Assembly: GCA_002371615.1 (NCBI GenBank)
Contig: DFGA01000033.1
Coordinates: 43,143-107,142 of the forward strand
DNA: 64,000 bases
Source of the DNA: Lachnospiraceae bacterium UBA3762
GTDB taxonomy: Bacteria; Bacillota; Clostridia; Lachnospirales; Lachnospiraceae
Direction of reading: 5' to 3'
In this document: positions 52,848-62,077 of the stretch, piece by piece
Numbering within the stretch: position 1 is the first letter of the stretch
Layout of the letters: each line of letters opens with the position of its first letter
Made by a program: the position numbers and the translations under genes
The notes under the pieces: generated by a model
What the model saw: the letters and a program-made list of their open reading frames with translations, nothing else
The model's database searches: none
What the model was told of the DNA's origin: nothing

Positions 52848-55223
52848 TTGCGAAGGATAACAAAGAAGAAATACCCTTGCGTTGTTGTTAACAAACTGGC
52901 GGTGCTTCCGGGCATGGTCATTCATTTTGATATAAACACACAGACAGGGGTCAAGGCCGTTGAGAAGGCCATGATAAAGGACCGGAGACTGTTTACGGTA
53001 GCTGACAGGGAAACGGATACTGCATCCCGGGGAAAATCAGACAAGGTTGACCTGTATGACTATGGATGCGTGTGTACTATAAAGCAGGTCGTAAAGCTTC
53101 CGGGAGGTGTTTTGCGTGTTCTAGTCGAAGGTGAGATGCGCGCAAGACTGTTTAGCGTGGAAAAGGATGAATGCCTCATTGCGGTAGCCAAAGAGGTTGT
53201 TGTTCCCGATGACTGGTACATCGGCAAGACCGTAAGTCCGGTAAACCCGGAACTTACCGAAGACAACGAGGAAGTCAGACAGCAGATCATGGCAAAGATC
53301 AATATACTCAAGGAACTGCTGACTACGCTTCTCGGATATAATCCACAGATTGCCAAGACACTTACAAAGCAGTTTGAAGAAGCCCAGACACTTGCCGAAC
53401 TCCTTGATTTTGTTGCCATAAATGTTCCGGTGCATTTTGCGGACAGGCAGAAGATACTTGAGACCGAGACAGTCGAAGAGCGCTTTATCACTCTTATGAC
53501 GATGCTGCAGCGCGAGGTCAACGTTCTTGATATCAAGACTAACATCGCCAAGCAGATAAAAGAACGAGTTGATAAAAATCAGAAAGAATACGTTCTTCGC
53601 GAGCAGCTTCGTGTAATTAAGGAAGAACTCGGCGAAGGAAGTACCGCGACCGAAGAGGAAAAATACAGGGAAGCGGTATCGAAATTAAAAGGCAAAAAAG
53701 ACATAAAAGACAAGATATTAAAGGAAATTGACCGGTTCAGTCATTTGCATGACGGTTCATCGGAAGCCGAAGTATCAAGGGGTTACATCGAGACACTGCT
53801 TGCAATGCCGTGGGACCGTGCTTCTAAGGATAACCGTGACATAAACAGGGCAGAAGAGATACTTGACAGGGATCATTACGGACTCAAAAAGGTTAAGGAG
53901 AGAATGCTTGAATTCCTTGCAGTCAGAAACCTTACGAAAAAGGGAGACTCTCCGATCATATGTCTTGTAGGACCTCCCGGAACCGGTAAAACGAGTATCG
54001 CAAGATCGGTAGCGACTGCGCTTGAGAAGGAATATATACGTATCAGCCTCGGAGGTGTCAGAGATGAGGCTGAGATAAGAGGTCACAGAAGAACTTACGT
54101 CGGTGCAATGCCCGGAAGGATAGCCGTAGGACTCAAGAATGCCGGGGTCAAAAATCCCCTTATGCTCCTTGATGAGATAGATAAGATGAGCAATGATTTT
54201 AAGGGAGATCCGTCGGCGGCGCTCCTTGAAGTGCTTGACAGCGAGCAAAACTCCAGATTCTCGGACCATTACATCGAGATTCCGGTAGATCTGTCGGAGG
54301 TTCTGTTTATAGCTACGGCAAACTCTCTTGCCGATATTCCCAGACCGCTTCTTGACAGAATGGAAGTAATCGAAGTAAGCAGTTATACCGAAAATGAGAA
54401 GATCCACATTGCGAAGGAGCATCTCCTTCCGAAGCAGATCAAAAAACACGGATTGAAAGAGAACCAGTTACATATAGCGGACACTGTATGGCAGGATATA
54501 GTAAGCGGCTATACAAGGGAAGCCGGTGTCAGATCACTTGAGAGAACGATATCCGCAATATGCCGCAAAAGTGCCCGAATGATCTATCAGGACGGCAGGA
54601 AGAGCATCAGGGTCAATAAGGGAAATCTCTATGATTTTCTCGGAGTCCGCAAGTTTGAGCAGGATAAGAAGAATGAATCGGATGAGGTCGGTATCGTGCG
54701 GGGTCTTGCGTGGACAAGCGTGGGCGGCGATACACTTTCGATAGAAGTCAATGTAATGCCAGGAAAAGGCGAGATATTGCTTACGGGCCAGCTCGGAGAT
54801 GTAATGCGTGAGAGTGCGCAGGCCGGAATGAGCTATATCCGTTCGATCGCGTCAAAACACAGGATCAGGGCGGATTATTTCAGAAAACATGATTTTCACC
54901 TGCATATACCCGAAGGGAGTGTTCCGAAGGACGGCCCTTCTGCCGGGATCACTATGGCAACTGCACTGTATTCTGCGATCACCAACAGGAAGGTCCGCTG
55001 TGATGTTGCGATGACGGGAGAGATAACGCTTCGCGGGAGAGTCCTTCCGATAGGCGGACTTAAGGAGAAGATCCTTGCAGCCAAGAACGCAGGCATCAAG
55101 AAGGTGATTGTGCCTCGCCAGAATACGAAGGATATAGAGGAGCTGGAAAAGGAGATCCCGCAGGGGCTTCGGATCGTGTTTGTGGAGCATATGGATGAAG
55201 TGCTACGAGAGGCTGTGCTGTAG
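52848..55223 (+). CDS. lon: ATP-dependent protease Lon
   Basis: 791 residues, start TTG 52848 two bases after clpX. N-terminal substrate domain (LAVLPGMVIHFD), AAA+ module with GPPGTGKTS and LLDEIDKMS, and the serine-lysine protease domain with PKDGPSAGITM and GGLKEKILAAKNAG. Cytosolic quality-control protease. Confidence 0.97.
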   Translation: MRRITKKKYPCVVVNKLAVLPGMVIHFDINTQTGVKAVEKAMIKDRRLFTVADRETDTASRGKSDKVDLYDYGCVCTIKQVVKLPGGVLRVLVEGEMRARLFSVEKDECLIAVAKEVVVPDDWYIGKTVSPVNPELTEDNEEVRQQIMAKINILKELLTTLLGYNPQIAKTLTKQFEEAQTLAELLDFVAINVPVHFADRQKILETETVEERFITLMTMLQREVNVLDIKTNIAKQIKERVDKNQKEYVLREQLRVIKEELGEGSTATEEEKYREAVSKLKGKKDIKDKILKEIDRFSHLHDGSSEAEVSRGYIETLLAMPWDRASKDNRDINRAEEILDRDHYGLKKVKERMLEFLAVRNLTKKGDSPIICLVGPPGTGKTSIARSVATALEKEYIRISLGGVRDEAEIRGHRRTYVGAMPGRIAVGLKNAGVKNPLMLLDEIDKMSNDFKGDPSAALLEVLDSEQNSRFSDHYIEIPVDLSEVLFIATANSLADIPRPLLDRMEVIEVSSYTENEKIHIAKEHLLPKQIKKHGLKENQLHIADTVWQDIVSGYTREAGVRSLERTISAICRKSARMIYQDGRKSIRVNKGNLYDFLGVRKFEQDKKNESDEVGIVRGLAWTSVGGDTLSIEVNVMPGKGEILLTGQLGDVMRESAQAGMSYIRSIASKHRIRADYFRKHDFHLHIPEGSVPKDGPSAGITMATALYSAITNRKVRCDVAMTGEITLRGRVLPIGGLKEKILAAKNAGIKKVIVPRQNTKDIEELEKEIPQGLRIVFVEHMDEVLREAVL

Positions 55224-55231
55224 TTATTCCC

Positions 55232-55439
55232 CGGCTCGGTCGAACGCTCGTGTATTTTGTTTTCGACCCCGTGACGCAGCAAAGTATGTGGTTACCTTTA
55301 AGGCTGAGCTAAATAGGTGGTGTAAAGTTTTCAGTGAAAACTTTGCAGCACGCAGGCCACGCTTCGCGAAGCGACTTTTAATAGCGTGGCTCTCAAAATG
55401 CCCGGGGATCGAAAAAAAATACAGACGTCGACCTCGCCG
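55232..55439 (+). repeat. palindromic repeat type B interrupted by type A
   Basis: Outer arms CGGCTCGGTCGA and TCGACCTCGCCG, then CGCTCGTGTATTTTGTTTTCG on the left and GATCGAAAAAAAATACAGACG on the right, as in the copy at 57239-57368. The type A repeat 55315-55394 sits in the middle, after AAGGCTGAGCT. A further small hairpin TTCTCGA/TCGAGAA follows at 55448-55471. The whole lon-engB gap of 273 bases is repeat. Confidence 0.8.
55315..55394 (+). repeat. palindromic repeat type A nested in type B
   Basis: AGGTGGTGTAAAGTTTTC and its partner arm, then GCCACGC/GCGTGGC with inner TCGC-GAA-GCGA and TTTTAAT; very similar to 49226-49307 but with different inner stem bases. Confidence 0.8.
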
Positions 55440-55496
55440 TAGATATGTTCTCGACAAGATGTTTTCGAGAAAACCATTGTAGTTCGGGGAAGAGTT

Positions 55497-56087
55497 ATGG
55501 TAATTAAGAATGTAAATTTGGAGATCGTGTGCGGGCCTACGAGCAAGCTTCCGGCAAATAATCTGCCCGAGGTTGCGTTTGCCGGCAAGTCGAATGTGGG
55601 CAAGTCTTCGCTTATCAACGCACTCATGAACCGCAAAAGCTATGCCAGAACGAGTGCACAGCCCGGTAAGACGCAGACGATCAATTTCTACAATATCAAT
55701 GAAGAGATTTACTTTGTCGATCTGCCCGGATACGGCTACGCCAAGGCATCAAAGACCGAAGTCGAAAAATGGGGGAAGATGATCGAGAAGTATCTTAGGA
55801 CTTCAAAACAGTTAAAATGCGTATTCCTGCTTGTGGATATAAGGCATGATCCCGGAAACAACGATAAGATAATGTATGAGTGGGTTACAACCAACGGTTA
55901 TACGCCGGTCATTATCGCCACGAAACTTGATAAAATAAAAAGAAGCCAGATCAGTAAACAGGTGGCTGCAATACGAAGCACTCTGGGGGCAGATGAGGCG
56001 GTTATAATCCCGTTTTCGGCTACAAGCAAGCAGGGTAGGGAGGAAATATATGAAATCATCGACCAAATACTTGAAGATACTGTTTAA
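55497..56087 (+). CDS. engB: ribosome-assembly GTPase EngB (YsxC/YihA)
   Basis: 196 residues. G1 AGKSNVGKSS, G2/G3 QPGKTQTINFY and VDLPGYGYAKAS, G4 TKLDKIKRSQ. GTPase for large ribosomal subunit assembly. Follows lon as in Bacillus. Confidence 0.96.
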   Translation: MVIKNVNLEIVCGPTSKLPANNLPEVAFAGKSNVGKSSLINALMNRKSYARTSAQPGKTQTINFYNINEEIYFVDLPGYGYAKASKTEVEKWGKMIEKYLRTSKQLKCVFLLVDIRHDPGNNDKIMYEWVTTNGYTPVIIATKLDKIKRSQISKQVAAIRSTLGADEAVIIPFSATSKQGREEIYEIIDQILEDTV

Positions 56088-57237
56088 TTATCTGTTTGCG
56101 ATAATTTTAGTATGTCTTGTGCTGTTTGTACTTCCGCGGGCGCTTGCATTTTTCTGGCCCTTTGTGGTGGCGGCGATTATCGCTGCTATTGCCAATCCGC
56201 TTGTAAGATTCCTTGAGAAGAAAATGAAGATAAGGCGTAAGGCAGGCTCAATAGTCGTTATAGTACTCACACTAGCGGCTGTGGCTGCGGCAGTTTATGG
56301 GATCGTATACCTGCTTGTAACCGAAATCGTGGGATTTTTCTCAAGTGCTCCCGATATGTGGGCCAAAGTAAACTCTTCAATAAGAGCCATCACGGCCGAG
56401 ATAGGACACAGATTTGCACTGCTTCCGAAAGGAACAAGGGATTTCTTCGATAATCTCGGAAATAATATATATGATTCGCTCTCGTCAGTAGGAACATCCA
56501 TCGGAGAGAGGGCTGCCGAGTCGGCAAGCAACGGTGTCAAAAATGCCCCGCTCTTCCTTGTGGGAATTATCATGTGTGTGCTTGCAAGTTATCTGTTTGT
56601 AGCAGAGCGTGAGCAGATATCAAAGTTCTTATCGAAGATAATGCCGGAACATCTGACCTATAGATTCAACATAGTAATGAATACCATGAAGTCAGCTGTC
56701 GGCGGGTATTTTAAGGCACAATTTAAGATCATGGGTGTGGTCTATATAGTTATTTTTATTGGACTGCTGATACTTCGGGTAAAATATGCTTTCCTAATTG
56801 CACTGCTCATAGCATTTCTTGATTTTCTCCCGCTTTTCGGAACGGGTACGGTTATGTGGCCGTGGGCAGCTTATGCACTTGTACAAAGAGATTATAAGTT
56901 TGCCATCGGGATGATGGTTATATGGGGTCTTTCCCAGCTTGTTCGCCAGCTCATTCAGCCCAAACTTGTGGGTGATTCGCTCGGAATGCCGGCAATACCC
57001 ACTATAGTGCTGCTGTATGTGGGCTTTAGGATCGGAGGTGCAATGGGGCTGATCATTGCGGTCCCGATAGGAATGATCGTTTATAATCTGTACCGTGCGG
57101 GTCTTTTCTCAAATTTCATATACAGCACGAGAATGCTGCTGAATGATTTTCGTAGGATGCGTATATTTACAAAAGAGGAGCTGCAGCAGGAAGGAATCGA
57201 AGAGACGGATACGGGATTTACAAACAAAGACAATTGA
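56050..57237 (+). CDS. AI-2E family transporter (PF01594-type permease)
   Basis: 395 residues with seven to eight hydrophobic segments, an extracytoplasmic loop between about 100 and 165, and the late conserved block IPTIVLLYVGFRIGGAMGLIIAVPIG. Despite the family name, members include sodium/proton antiporters and exporters of unknown cargo. Start ATG 56050 with GGGAGGAA upstream; overlaps engB by 38 bases. Confidence 0.85.
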   Translation: MKSSTKYLKILFNYLFAIILVCLVLFVLPRALAFFWPFVVAAIIAAIANPLVRFLEKKMKIRRKAGSIVVIVLTLAAVAAAVYGIVYLLVTEIVGFFSSAPDMWAKVNSSIRAITAEIGHRFALLPKGTRDFFDNLGNNIYDSLSSVGTSIGERAAESASNGVKNAPLFLVGIIMCVLASYLFVAEREQISKFLSKIMPEHLTYRFNIVMNTMKSAVGGYFKAQFKIMGVVYIVIFIGLLILRVKYAFLIALLIAFLDFLPLFGTGTVMWPWAAYALVQRDYKFAIGMMVIWGLSQLVRQLIQPKLVGDSLGMPAIPTIVLLYVGFRIGGAMGLIIAVPIGMIVYNLYRAGLFSNFIYSTRMLLNDFRRMRIFTKEELQQEGIEETDTGFTNKDN

Positions 57238-57238
57238 G

Positions 57239-57368
57239 TGCCACGGGGACGGACGCTCGTGTATTTTGTTTTCGACCCCGTGACGCAGCCAAGTCTGTGG
57301 TTACCTTTAAGGCTGAGCTGAAGCAGCCCGGGGATCGAAAAAAAATACAGACGCCGCTCCCCGTGGCA
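57239..57368 (+). repeat. palindromic repeat type B with 11-base terminal inverted repeats
   Basis: TGCCACGGGGA (57239-57249) and TCCCCGTGGCA (57358-57368) are perfect arms; inside, GTATTTTGTTTTCGACCCC pairs with GGGGATCGAAAAAAAATAC. 130 bases long, non-coding, placed 1 base after the stop of the AI-2E gene and 19 bases before the next start. Confidence 0.8.
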
Positions 57369-57387
57369 TTTAGAGTTGGAGGCATTG

Positions 57388-58554
57388 ATGATCGGATTAC
57401 TTGCTAAAATGTTTATAAAGGATCATACGGATACATCGAATGCGCGTGTACGCCGTGCATACGGCGTACTGTGCGGCGCGGTCGGTGTATTTTTTAATAT
57501 TGTCCTCTTTGTGATAAAGCTCATAGCGGGATATATATCAGGCTCGGTTGCGATCATCGCGGATGCGTTCAATAACATAAGCGACGCAGGCTCATCGATT
57601 GTCACTATGGTCGGATTTAAGATGGCGGGTCAAAAACCCGATCCCGAGCACCCCTTCGGGCACGGCAGGATTGAATATGTGACCGGACTGATCATCTCAA
57701 TGCTTATTATTCTGATGGGATTCGAACTTGTAAAATCATCAGTCGCAAAAATCATTCATCCGGATAAGGTTATTCTCACGCCGGCGGTTGCGACCATTCT
57801 TCTGATCTCCATCATAATAAAACTCTACATGTATCTGTACAATACCGGAACCGGTAAGAAGATATCATCCGCTGCCATGAAAGCAGTTGCCCTTGATTCA
57901 TTTACCGATTCCGTTGCAACGCTTGTTGTTCTTGCATGCGCACTTGTCAGTCATTACACGGGATTAATGATCGACGGGTGGTGCGGACTTGCGGTGTCGG
58001 CATTTGTATTGTATGCGGGATTTTCTGCGGCAAAGGATACAATAGATCCGCTTCTCGGGAGCAAACCATCCAAAGAGTACGTTGAGGCTATTGAGAAGTT
58101 TGTGACGTCATATGATGATGTTATCGGAATACACGACCTTGTGATCCATGATTACGGTCCGGGAAGAACAATGATCTCGCTTCATGCAGAGGTGCCGGCA
58201 AATCGCAATATCATAGATGTTCATGATACTATAGACAATATAGAACGCCGTATTAACACTACGCTCGGATGCGCATGTGTTATCCATATGGATCCGGTTG
58301 TTGTTAACGATGAAGCAACGGAAAGGATGAAGCGGCTCTGCATGCTAATCGCCAAAAGCGTTGACGAGAGCTTTACTATCCATGATTTTCGGATGGTAAA
58401 GGGACCATCCCATACAAATCTGATATTCGATGTTGTTGCGCCTTTTGACTGTAAACTGTCCGAAGAGGAGATACGCAACACTATCTGTGCCAAGATAGAG
58501 AGTCTGCCCGGAAACCATTTCGGAGTGGTTGATATAGACAGACCCTATTATTAA
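57388..58554 (+). CDS. cation diffusion facilitator family metal exporter
   Basis: 388 residues from ATG 57388 (TTGGAGG upstream). Six hydrophobic segments with the metal site residues in IIADAFNNISDAGSS and ALDSFTDSVATL, HPFGHGRIEYVTGL between them, and a C-terminal cytosolic domain (about 210-388) longer than usual. Likely zinc, iron or manganese efflux. Its stop codon overlaps that of the convergent gene. Confidence 0.9.
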   Translation: MIGLLAKMFIKDHTDTSNARVRRAYGVLCGAVGVFFNIVLFVIKLIAGYISGSVAIIADAFNNISDAGSSIVTMVGFKMAGQKPDPEHPFGHGRIEYVTGLIISMLIILMGFELVKSSVAKIIHPDKVILTPAVATILLISIIIKLYMYLYNTGTGKKISSAAMKAVALDSFTDSVATLVVLACALVSHYTGLMIDGWCGLAVSAFVLYAGFSAAKDTIDPLLGSKPSKEYVEAIEKFVTSYDDVIGIHDLVIHDYGPGRTMISLHAEVPANRNIIDVHDTIDNIERRINTTLGCACVIHMDPVVVNDEATERMKRLCMLIAKSVDESFTIHDFRMVKGPSHTNLIFDVVAPFDCKLSEEEIRNTICAKIESLPGNHFGVVDIDRPYY

Positions 58555-60326
58555 GACAATTCACGGTGTCCTGCCCGATTCAGGTGGATCCTTGTATTAT
58601 TCATGCCCAGTACAATATCATATTTGATTTGTGAAGCAATGCTTTTTAGGACCTCTGCATTGCTGAATGAATACGAAAGTGCCGGATCATGAATCAATGG
58701 ATTAAATCCGATACCCGTATCCCTGACAGAAATGATGATCTCATCTTGTGTATCCCGCAACAGCACATCTATGGCAACTTTTGTATCGCTGTTTGCAAGG
58801 ACGATACCGGTCAGTATTTCCTCCAGTGCCAGACAGGTGATGACAGCTGTCCGGTGATCGGTCTTATCCTCGATATATCGGGAAGCTTCCTCCGAAAGAT
58901 GCACTATTTCATGAAGGTCAGTTTCGACCGAAAATTCACAGCCTGCAAGTTCATTGTTTATTGGGAGCATATATTTTCTTCTCTTTGCGGTTTTTCTCCC
59001 GTATGTATCCCACAATAGAAGAATGATGATCAGAATGGCGGTAATTGTTTCCGCGCTGATCAAAGCAAACCAGACACCCGTCATACCGAAATGCGGAACC
59101 AACAGATAAGCCAGAGAGACGGGTAACAGAAATCCTTCCAGGGTTGTTACGGCAGCCGACAGTTTTTTTTGCTCGATCGCCTGAAAATAATAGTTCATCA
59201 GAAATGAAAAGGCCAGACCCGGATAAATCGGTGTGAAGACACGGATAGCCCTGCAAAAATAGTCGGCATCCGGTGATGAGGCCGCTCCGAACAGCCATAA
59301 CAGGGAACGCGGAAATGAAGAGAAAATACCGCACATGATAAGAGCTGTTACCAGTACGATCCTGATGGAATGTTTTAAAATATAGCGTGTTCTGTCGTAA
59401 TCCCCCTCATGAGAGTAAACCCCTGCTATAGGGGACATTGTCTGCGCAGTTCCGGTGAAAAAGATATAGGCGAGTGACATGCTGTTTCTGCATATTGTAT
59501 ATGCCTGTGCTCCGAGTGCACCGCCATAAGAAAGAACAAGGTTGTTGGTGATCTGGACGCTGATCATCAGATACAGCCAGATGGCAGCAGTAGGGAAACC
59601 TTTTTGGCAGATTGCCGAGATATCTTCCAGAAACAGTTTCATCCCGTTTGGGATCGGCGTTATAAGCTTAAACTGTCTTTTGGGATAACGCTCATAACGG
59701 ATCATAATGAATAACAATCCGCAGATATATCCGGTGATCGTGGCAAGTGCCGCACCTTTAAGCCCTGCTCCCAGTCCCTTCATCAGGACGCAGTCCATAA
59801 GCAGGTTGACACCATTAGAGATCAGAATCGAATGAGATGCCATTTTTGCACAGCCGTCCGCCCTGACAAAAAAGGAAAGACTCATTAGCAGGCACATTAA
59901 GGGGAAGCCAATGACCAGCACAGAATAGTATTCCAGGACATCTGTCTGAAGATTTGGATCACTGCAGAGTATAGAGACAATCTGATGCCGGAATAGTGTT
60001 CCAAAGATTGCAACAAGTGTTGCGACTACGACAGCGGAAGTGACAGAGACCGAAAAGATCCTGCATCCTTTGATCTTTTCGCGGTCTGCCTGGGCGTTGG
60101 CCGCGATCAGGCTTCCTCCGATTCCGAACATTCCGTAAAAGAGGCTTGTAAAAGCCACGATGGGAAAGCACAACTGAACTGCGGGCAGCCGTCTCACTCC
60201 GAGGAAAGTGCTTACCAGCAGGGCATCCATGAAAGCAGCCATGTTGTTTGCCATGGAAATAGACAGCGTCGGGAAATAGAATTCCCGGAATTTATCCGTA
60301 ATAAGCCGATATCTGCGTTTATTCAT
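58551..60326 (-). CDS. MATE transporter fused to a HATPase-type (RsbW-like) domain
   Basis: 591 residues. Residues 1-430: twelve hydrophobic segments of a MATE exporter (PTLSISMANNMAAFMDALLVSTFLG in helix 1-2). Residues about 455-590: a GHKL/HATPase-like domain related to anti-sigma kinases, with the G1 box RDTGIGFNP clear. The N-box reads EEILTG where an Asn is expected, so ATP binding could be altered. Such a fusion suggests transport controlled by a nucleotide or by partner binding. Its start overlaps the aminotransferase stop by 4 bases, so both act together; export of the product of the upstream genes is likely (inference). Confidence 0.8.
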   Translation of the reverse strand: MNKRRYRLITDKFREFYFPTLSISMANNMAAFMDALLVSTFLGVRRLPAVQLCFPIVAFTSLFYGMFGIGGSLIAANAQADREKIKGCRIFSVSVTSAVVVATLVAIFGTLFRHQIVSILCSDPNLQTDVLEYYSVLVIGFPLMCLLMSLSFFVRADGCAKMASHSILISNGVNLLMDCVLMKGLGAGLKGAALATITGYICGLLFIMIRYERYPKRQFKLITPIPNGMKLFLEDISAICQKGFPTAAIWLYLMISVQITNNLVLSYGGALGAQAYTICRNSMSLAYIFFTGTAQTMSPIAGVYSHEGDYDRTRYILKHSIRIVLVTALIMCGIFSSFPRSLLWLFGAASSPDADYFCRAIRVFTPIYPGLAFSFLMNYYFQAIEQKKLSAAVTTLEGFLLPVSLAYLLVPHFGMTGVWFALISAETITAILIIILLLWDTYGRKTAKRRKYMLPINNELAGCEFSVETDLHEIVHLSEEASRYIEDKTDHRTAVITCLALEEILTGIVLANSDTKVAIDVLLRDTQDEIIISVRDTGIGFNPLIHDPALSYSFSNAEVLKSIASQIKYDIVLGMNNTRIHLNRAGHRELS

Positions 60327-61993
60327 TCTGACGGATATTCCTTTATCGTAAAGGCCTTCAGCCTGCGGATCCCTTCCCGGATATTATCTTCCGAATTTGC
60401 AAAACACAGTCTCAGATATCCTTCTCCCATAGGACCGAAAGCCGTTCCGGGGATACTCATCACTTTGCCCTCCTTAAGAAGCCGGACGGAAAAATCGGCG
60501 GACGATATTTTATAACGTTCCGTGATACCTTTTATGTTGATAAAAATACAGAGGGATCCTTCTGGCTTGATAGGTTTTATGCCCGGAATGCCGCAAAGAC
60601 CTTCATAAATGATATCGCGTTTTTTCTCATACTCCAGTCTCATCATTTCTATATGACCCGGCGAGCCGTTAAGGGCCGCAGCACCGGCATGCATAATGAA
60701 TGTGGGTGGCACAGAAGCAACCGTTTGCTGGATCATGGCCATGCTCTGTATAATGTCTCTCTCTTTACAGACTGCATAACCGATCCGCCAACCGGTCATG
60801 GCATATGTTTTTGAAAGACTGTTGGCGATAATGACGTGGTCTTCCATCCCGGAGACCTGTGCCATGCTAAAATACGGTCTTCCGTCAAATGTCAGGATCT
60901 CATAAACTTCATCAGTGATGACAAACAGATCATATTTCAGGATGATCTCTGCCAGTTTTTTTGCTTCCTCCTGCTCTAGTACCGTTCCTGTAGGGTTCGA
61001 CGGGTAATTCAACACAATCGCCCGTGTCTTCATGGTTATGGCTTTTTCCAGATCTTCTGCATCCAGATGAAATGCGTTTTCTTCACGCAGCGGGACGCGG
61101 ACGGGTACAGCCTGAAGCGAGGCAGCCTGTTGTACATAGTTCGGATATGACGGGTCCGGTATGATAACTTCATCCCCCGGATTCAACAGTGCGGCCATGG
61201 CGAGCCACATCGCTTCAGAACCTCCGAGTGTTGCCAGACAGTCGTCCGGCTCGTAAGGAATTTTGAACTGATCGGAATATTTTTTTGCGACAGCTTCGCG
61301 GAAGGACGGGATGCCCGGATCCGGTGAATATTTGTTCCTCCCGCCCATAAGAGCATTGTAAGCAGCGTCTATAATATGAATGGGCGTTTCACAATCCGGC
61401 TCACCGTTACAGAGATTTACTACATCGGAAATGTTTGAAGCCAGACGGAACATCTTTCCTATTTCGGATTGTTTATAATTTCTGGCGCTGTCGGAGATTC
61501 GGTTCTGCTTCCCGTTTTCGATCAGACCGAAGAAAAACTTTTCTTTTATAGGGTTGTCAATCACATGATCATCTTCCGGCTGATAGGCCTCGGGAGCCTG
61601 ATAGGCAAGAACTTCTCTATACAGCTGATGCGTCTGAGGCTGCAGCACGTTCAGTTTCATTGAGTGGAGACGGCCGTCTCTGACCGATTCGCTGTAGCGG
61701 GGATCTGATTCAGAAAGTCTCTCCTCAAGCATTTCGCACATGATCCGGGTCTGACTGTGTGAGATCTGAGGATCCGTTTCAATGAACAGGGTTAAACGGC
61801 CCGGTGATACACTGTCGTCAGCATATACGCTCCATTCCGTAACCTTGACTCCGGTCTCGCCTGCGATCCGGTCAATTGCAGATTGTATATGCTGACGGCT
61901 TATTCCCGCGCCTATTTCTTTTGCAGATAAAATTTGCTGATCAGATTGTTTTGATTTTCCCATACTGTCACTCGCTGTCATGTTAGTCGTCAT
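60323..61993 (-). CDS. class I aminotransferase with N-terminal GH3 C-terminal-like domain
   Basis: 556 residues. Residues about 160-550 are a fold-type I aminotransferase: NYPSNPTGTV, ITDEVYEIL, SLSKTYAMTGWRIGY (PLP Lys) and YLRLCFANS (substrate Arg). Residues about 30-145 are separate: TEWSVYADDSVSPGRLTLFIE, EERLSESDPRYSESVRDGRL and THQLYREVL resemble the C-terminal lobe of GH3 acyl-adenylate amido synthetases (F-x-SYAD ... PGHY ... LN-x-x-Y-x-x-x-R). The large adenylation lobe of GH3 is absent. Substrates unknown. AGAGG lies 3 bases before the ATG. Transcribed after the small peptide gene, 84 bases upstream. Confidence 0.8.
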   Translation of the reverse strand: MTTNMTASDSMGKSKQSDQQILSAKEIGAGISRQHIQSAIDRIAGETGVKVTEWSVYADDSVSPGRLTLFIETDPQISHSQTRIMCEMLEERLSESDPRYSESVRDGRLHSMKLNVLQPQTHQLYREVLAYQAPEAYQPEDDHVIDNPIKEKFFFGLIENGKQNRISDSARNYKQSEIGKMFRLASNISDVVNLCNGEPDCETPIHIIDAAYNALMGGRNKYSPDPGIPSFREAVAKKYSDQFKIPYEPDDCLATLGGSEAMWLAMAALLNPGDEVIIPDPSYPNYVQQAASLQAVPVRVPLREENAFHLDAEDLEKAITMKTRAIVLNYPSNPTGTVLEQEEAKKLAEIILKYDLFVITDEVYEILTFDGRPYFSMAQVSGMEDHVIIANSLSKTYAMTGWRIGYAVCKERDIIQSMAMIQQTVASVPPTFIMHAGAAALNGSPGHIEMMRLEYEKKRDIIYEGLCGIPGIKPIKPEGSLCIFINIKGITERYKISSADFSVRLLKEGKVMSIPGTAFGPMGEGYLRLCFANSEDNIREGIRRLKAFTIKEYPSE

Positions 61994-62077
61994 ACGCCTC
62001 TTATATTATTTACAATTCATGGGACAAATTCAAGTACAACCTCCTGCAGGCTGCGTCATAAAGTAATCAAGGATCCT

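Noticed and set aside
55180..55482. Possible 100-codon gene on the + strand between lon and engB
   Set aside because: The frame begins inside lon and runs through nested palindromic repeats; the product is an Arg-rich translation of the hairpins.
62010..62045. Second ribosome-site-like AGGAGG between the peptide gene and the aminotransferase gene
   Set aside because: Only a seven-codon frame follows it at a usable distance, and the aminotransferase ATG is too far away.
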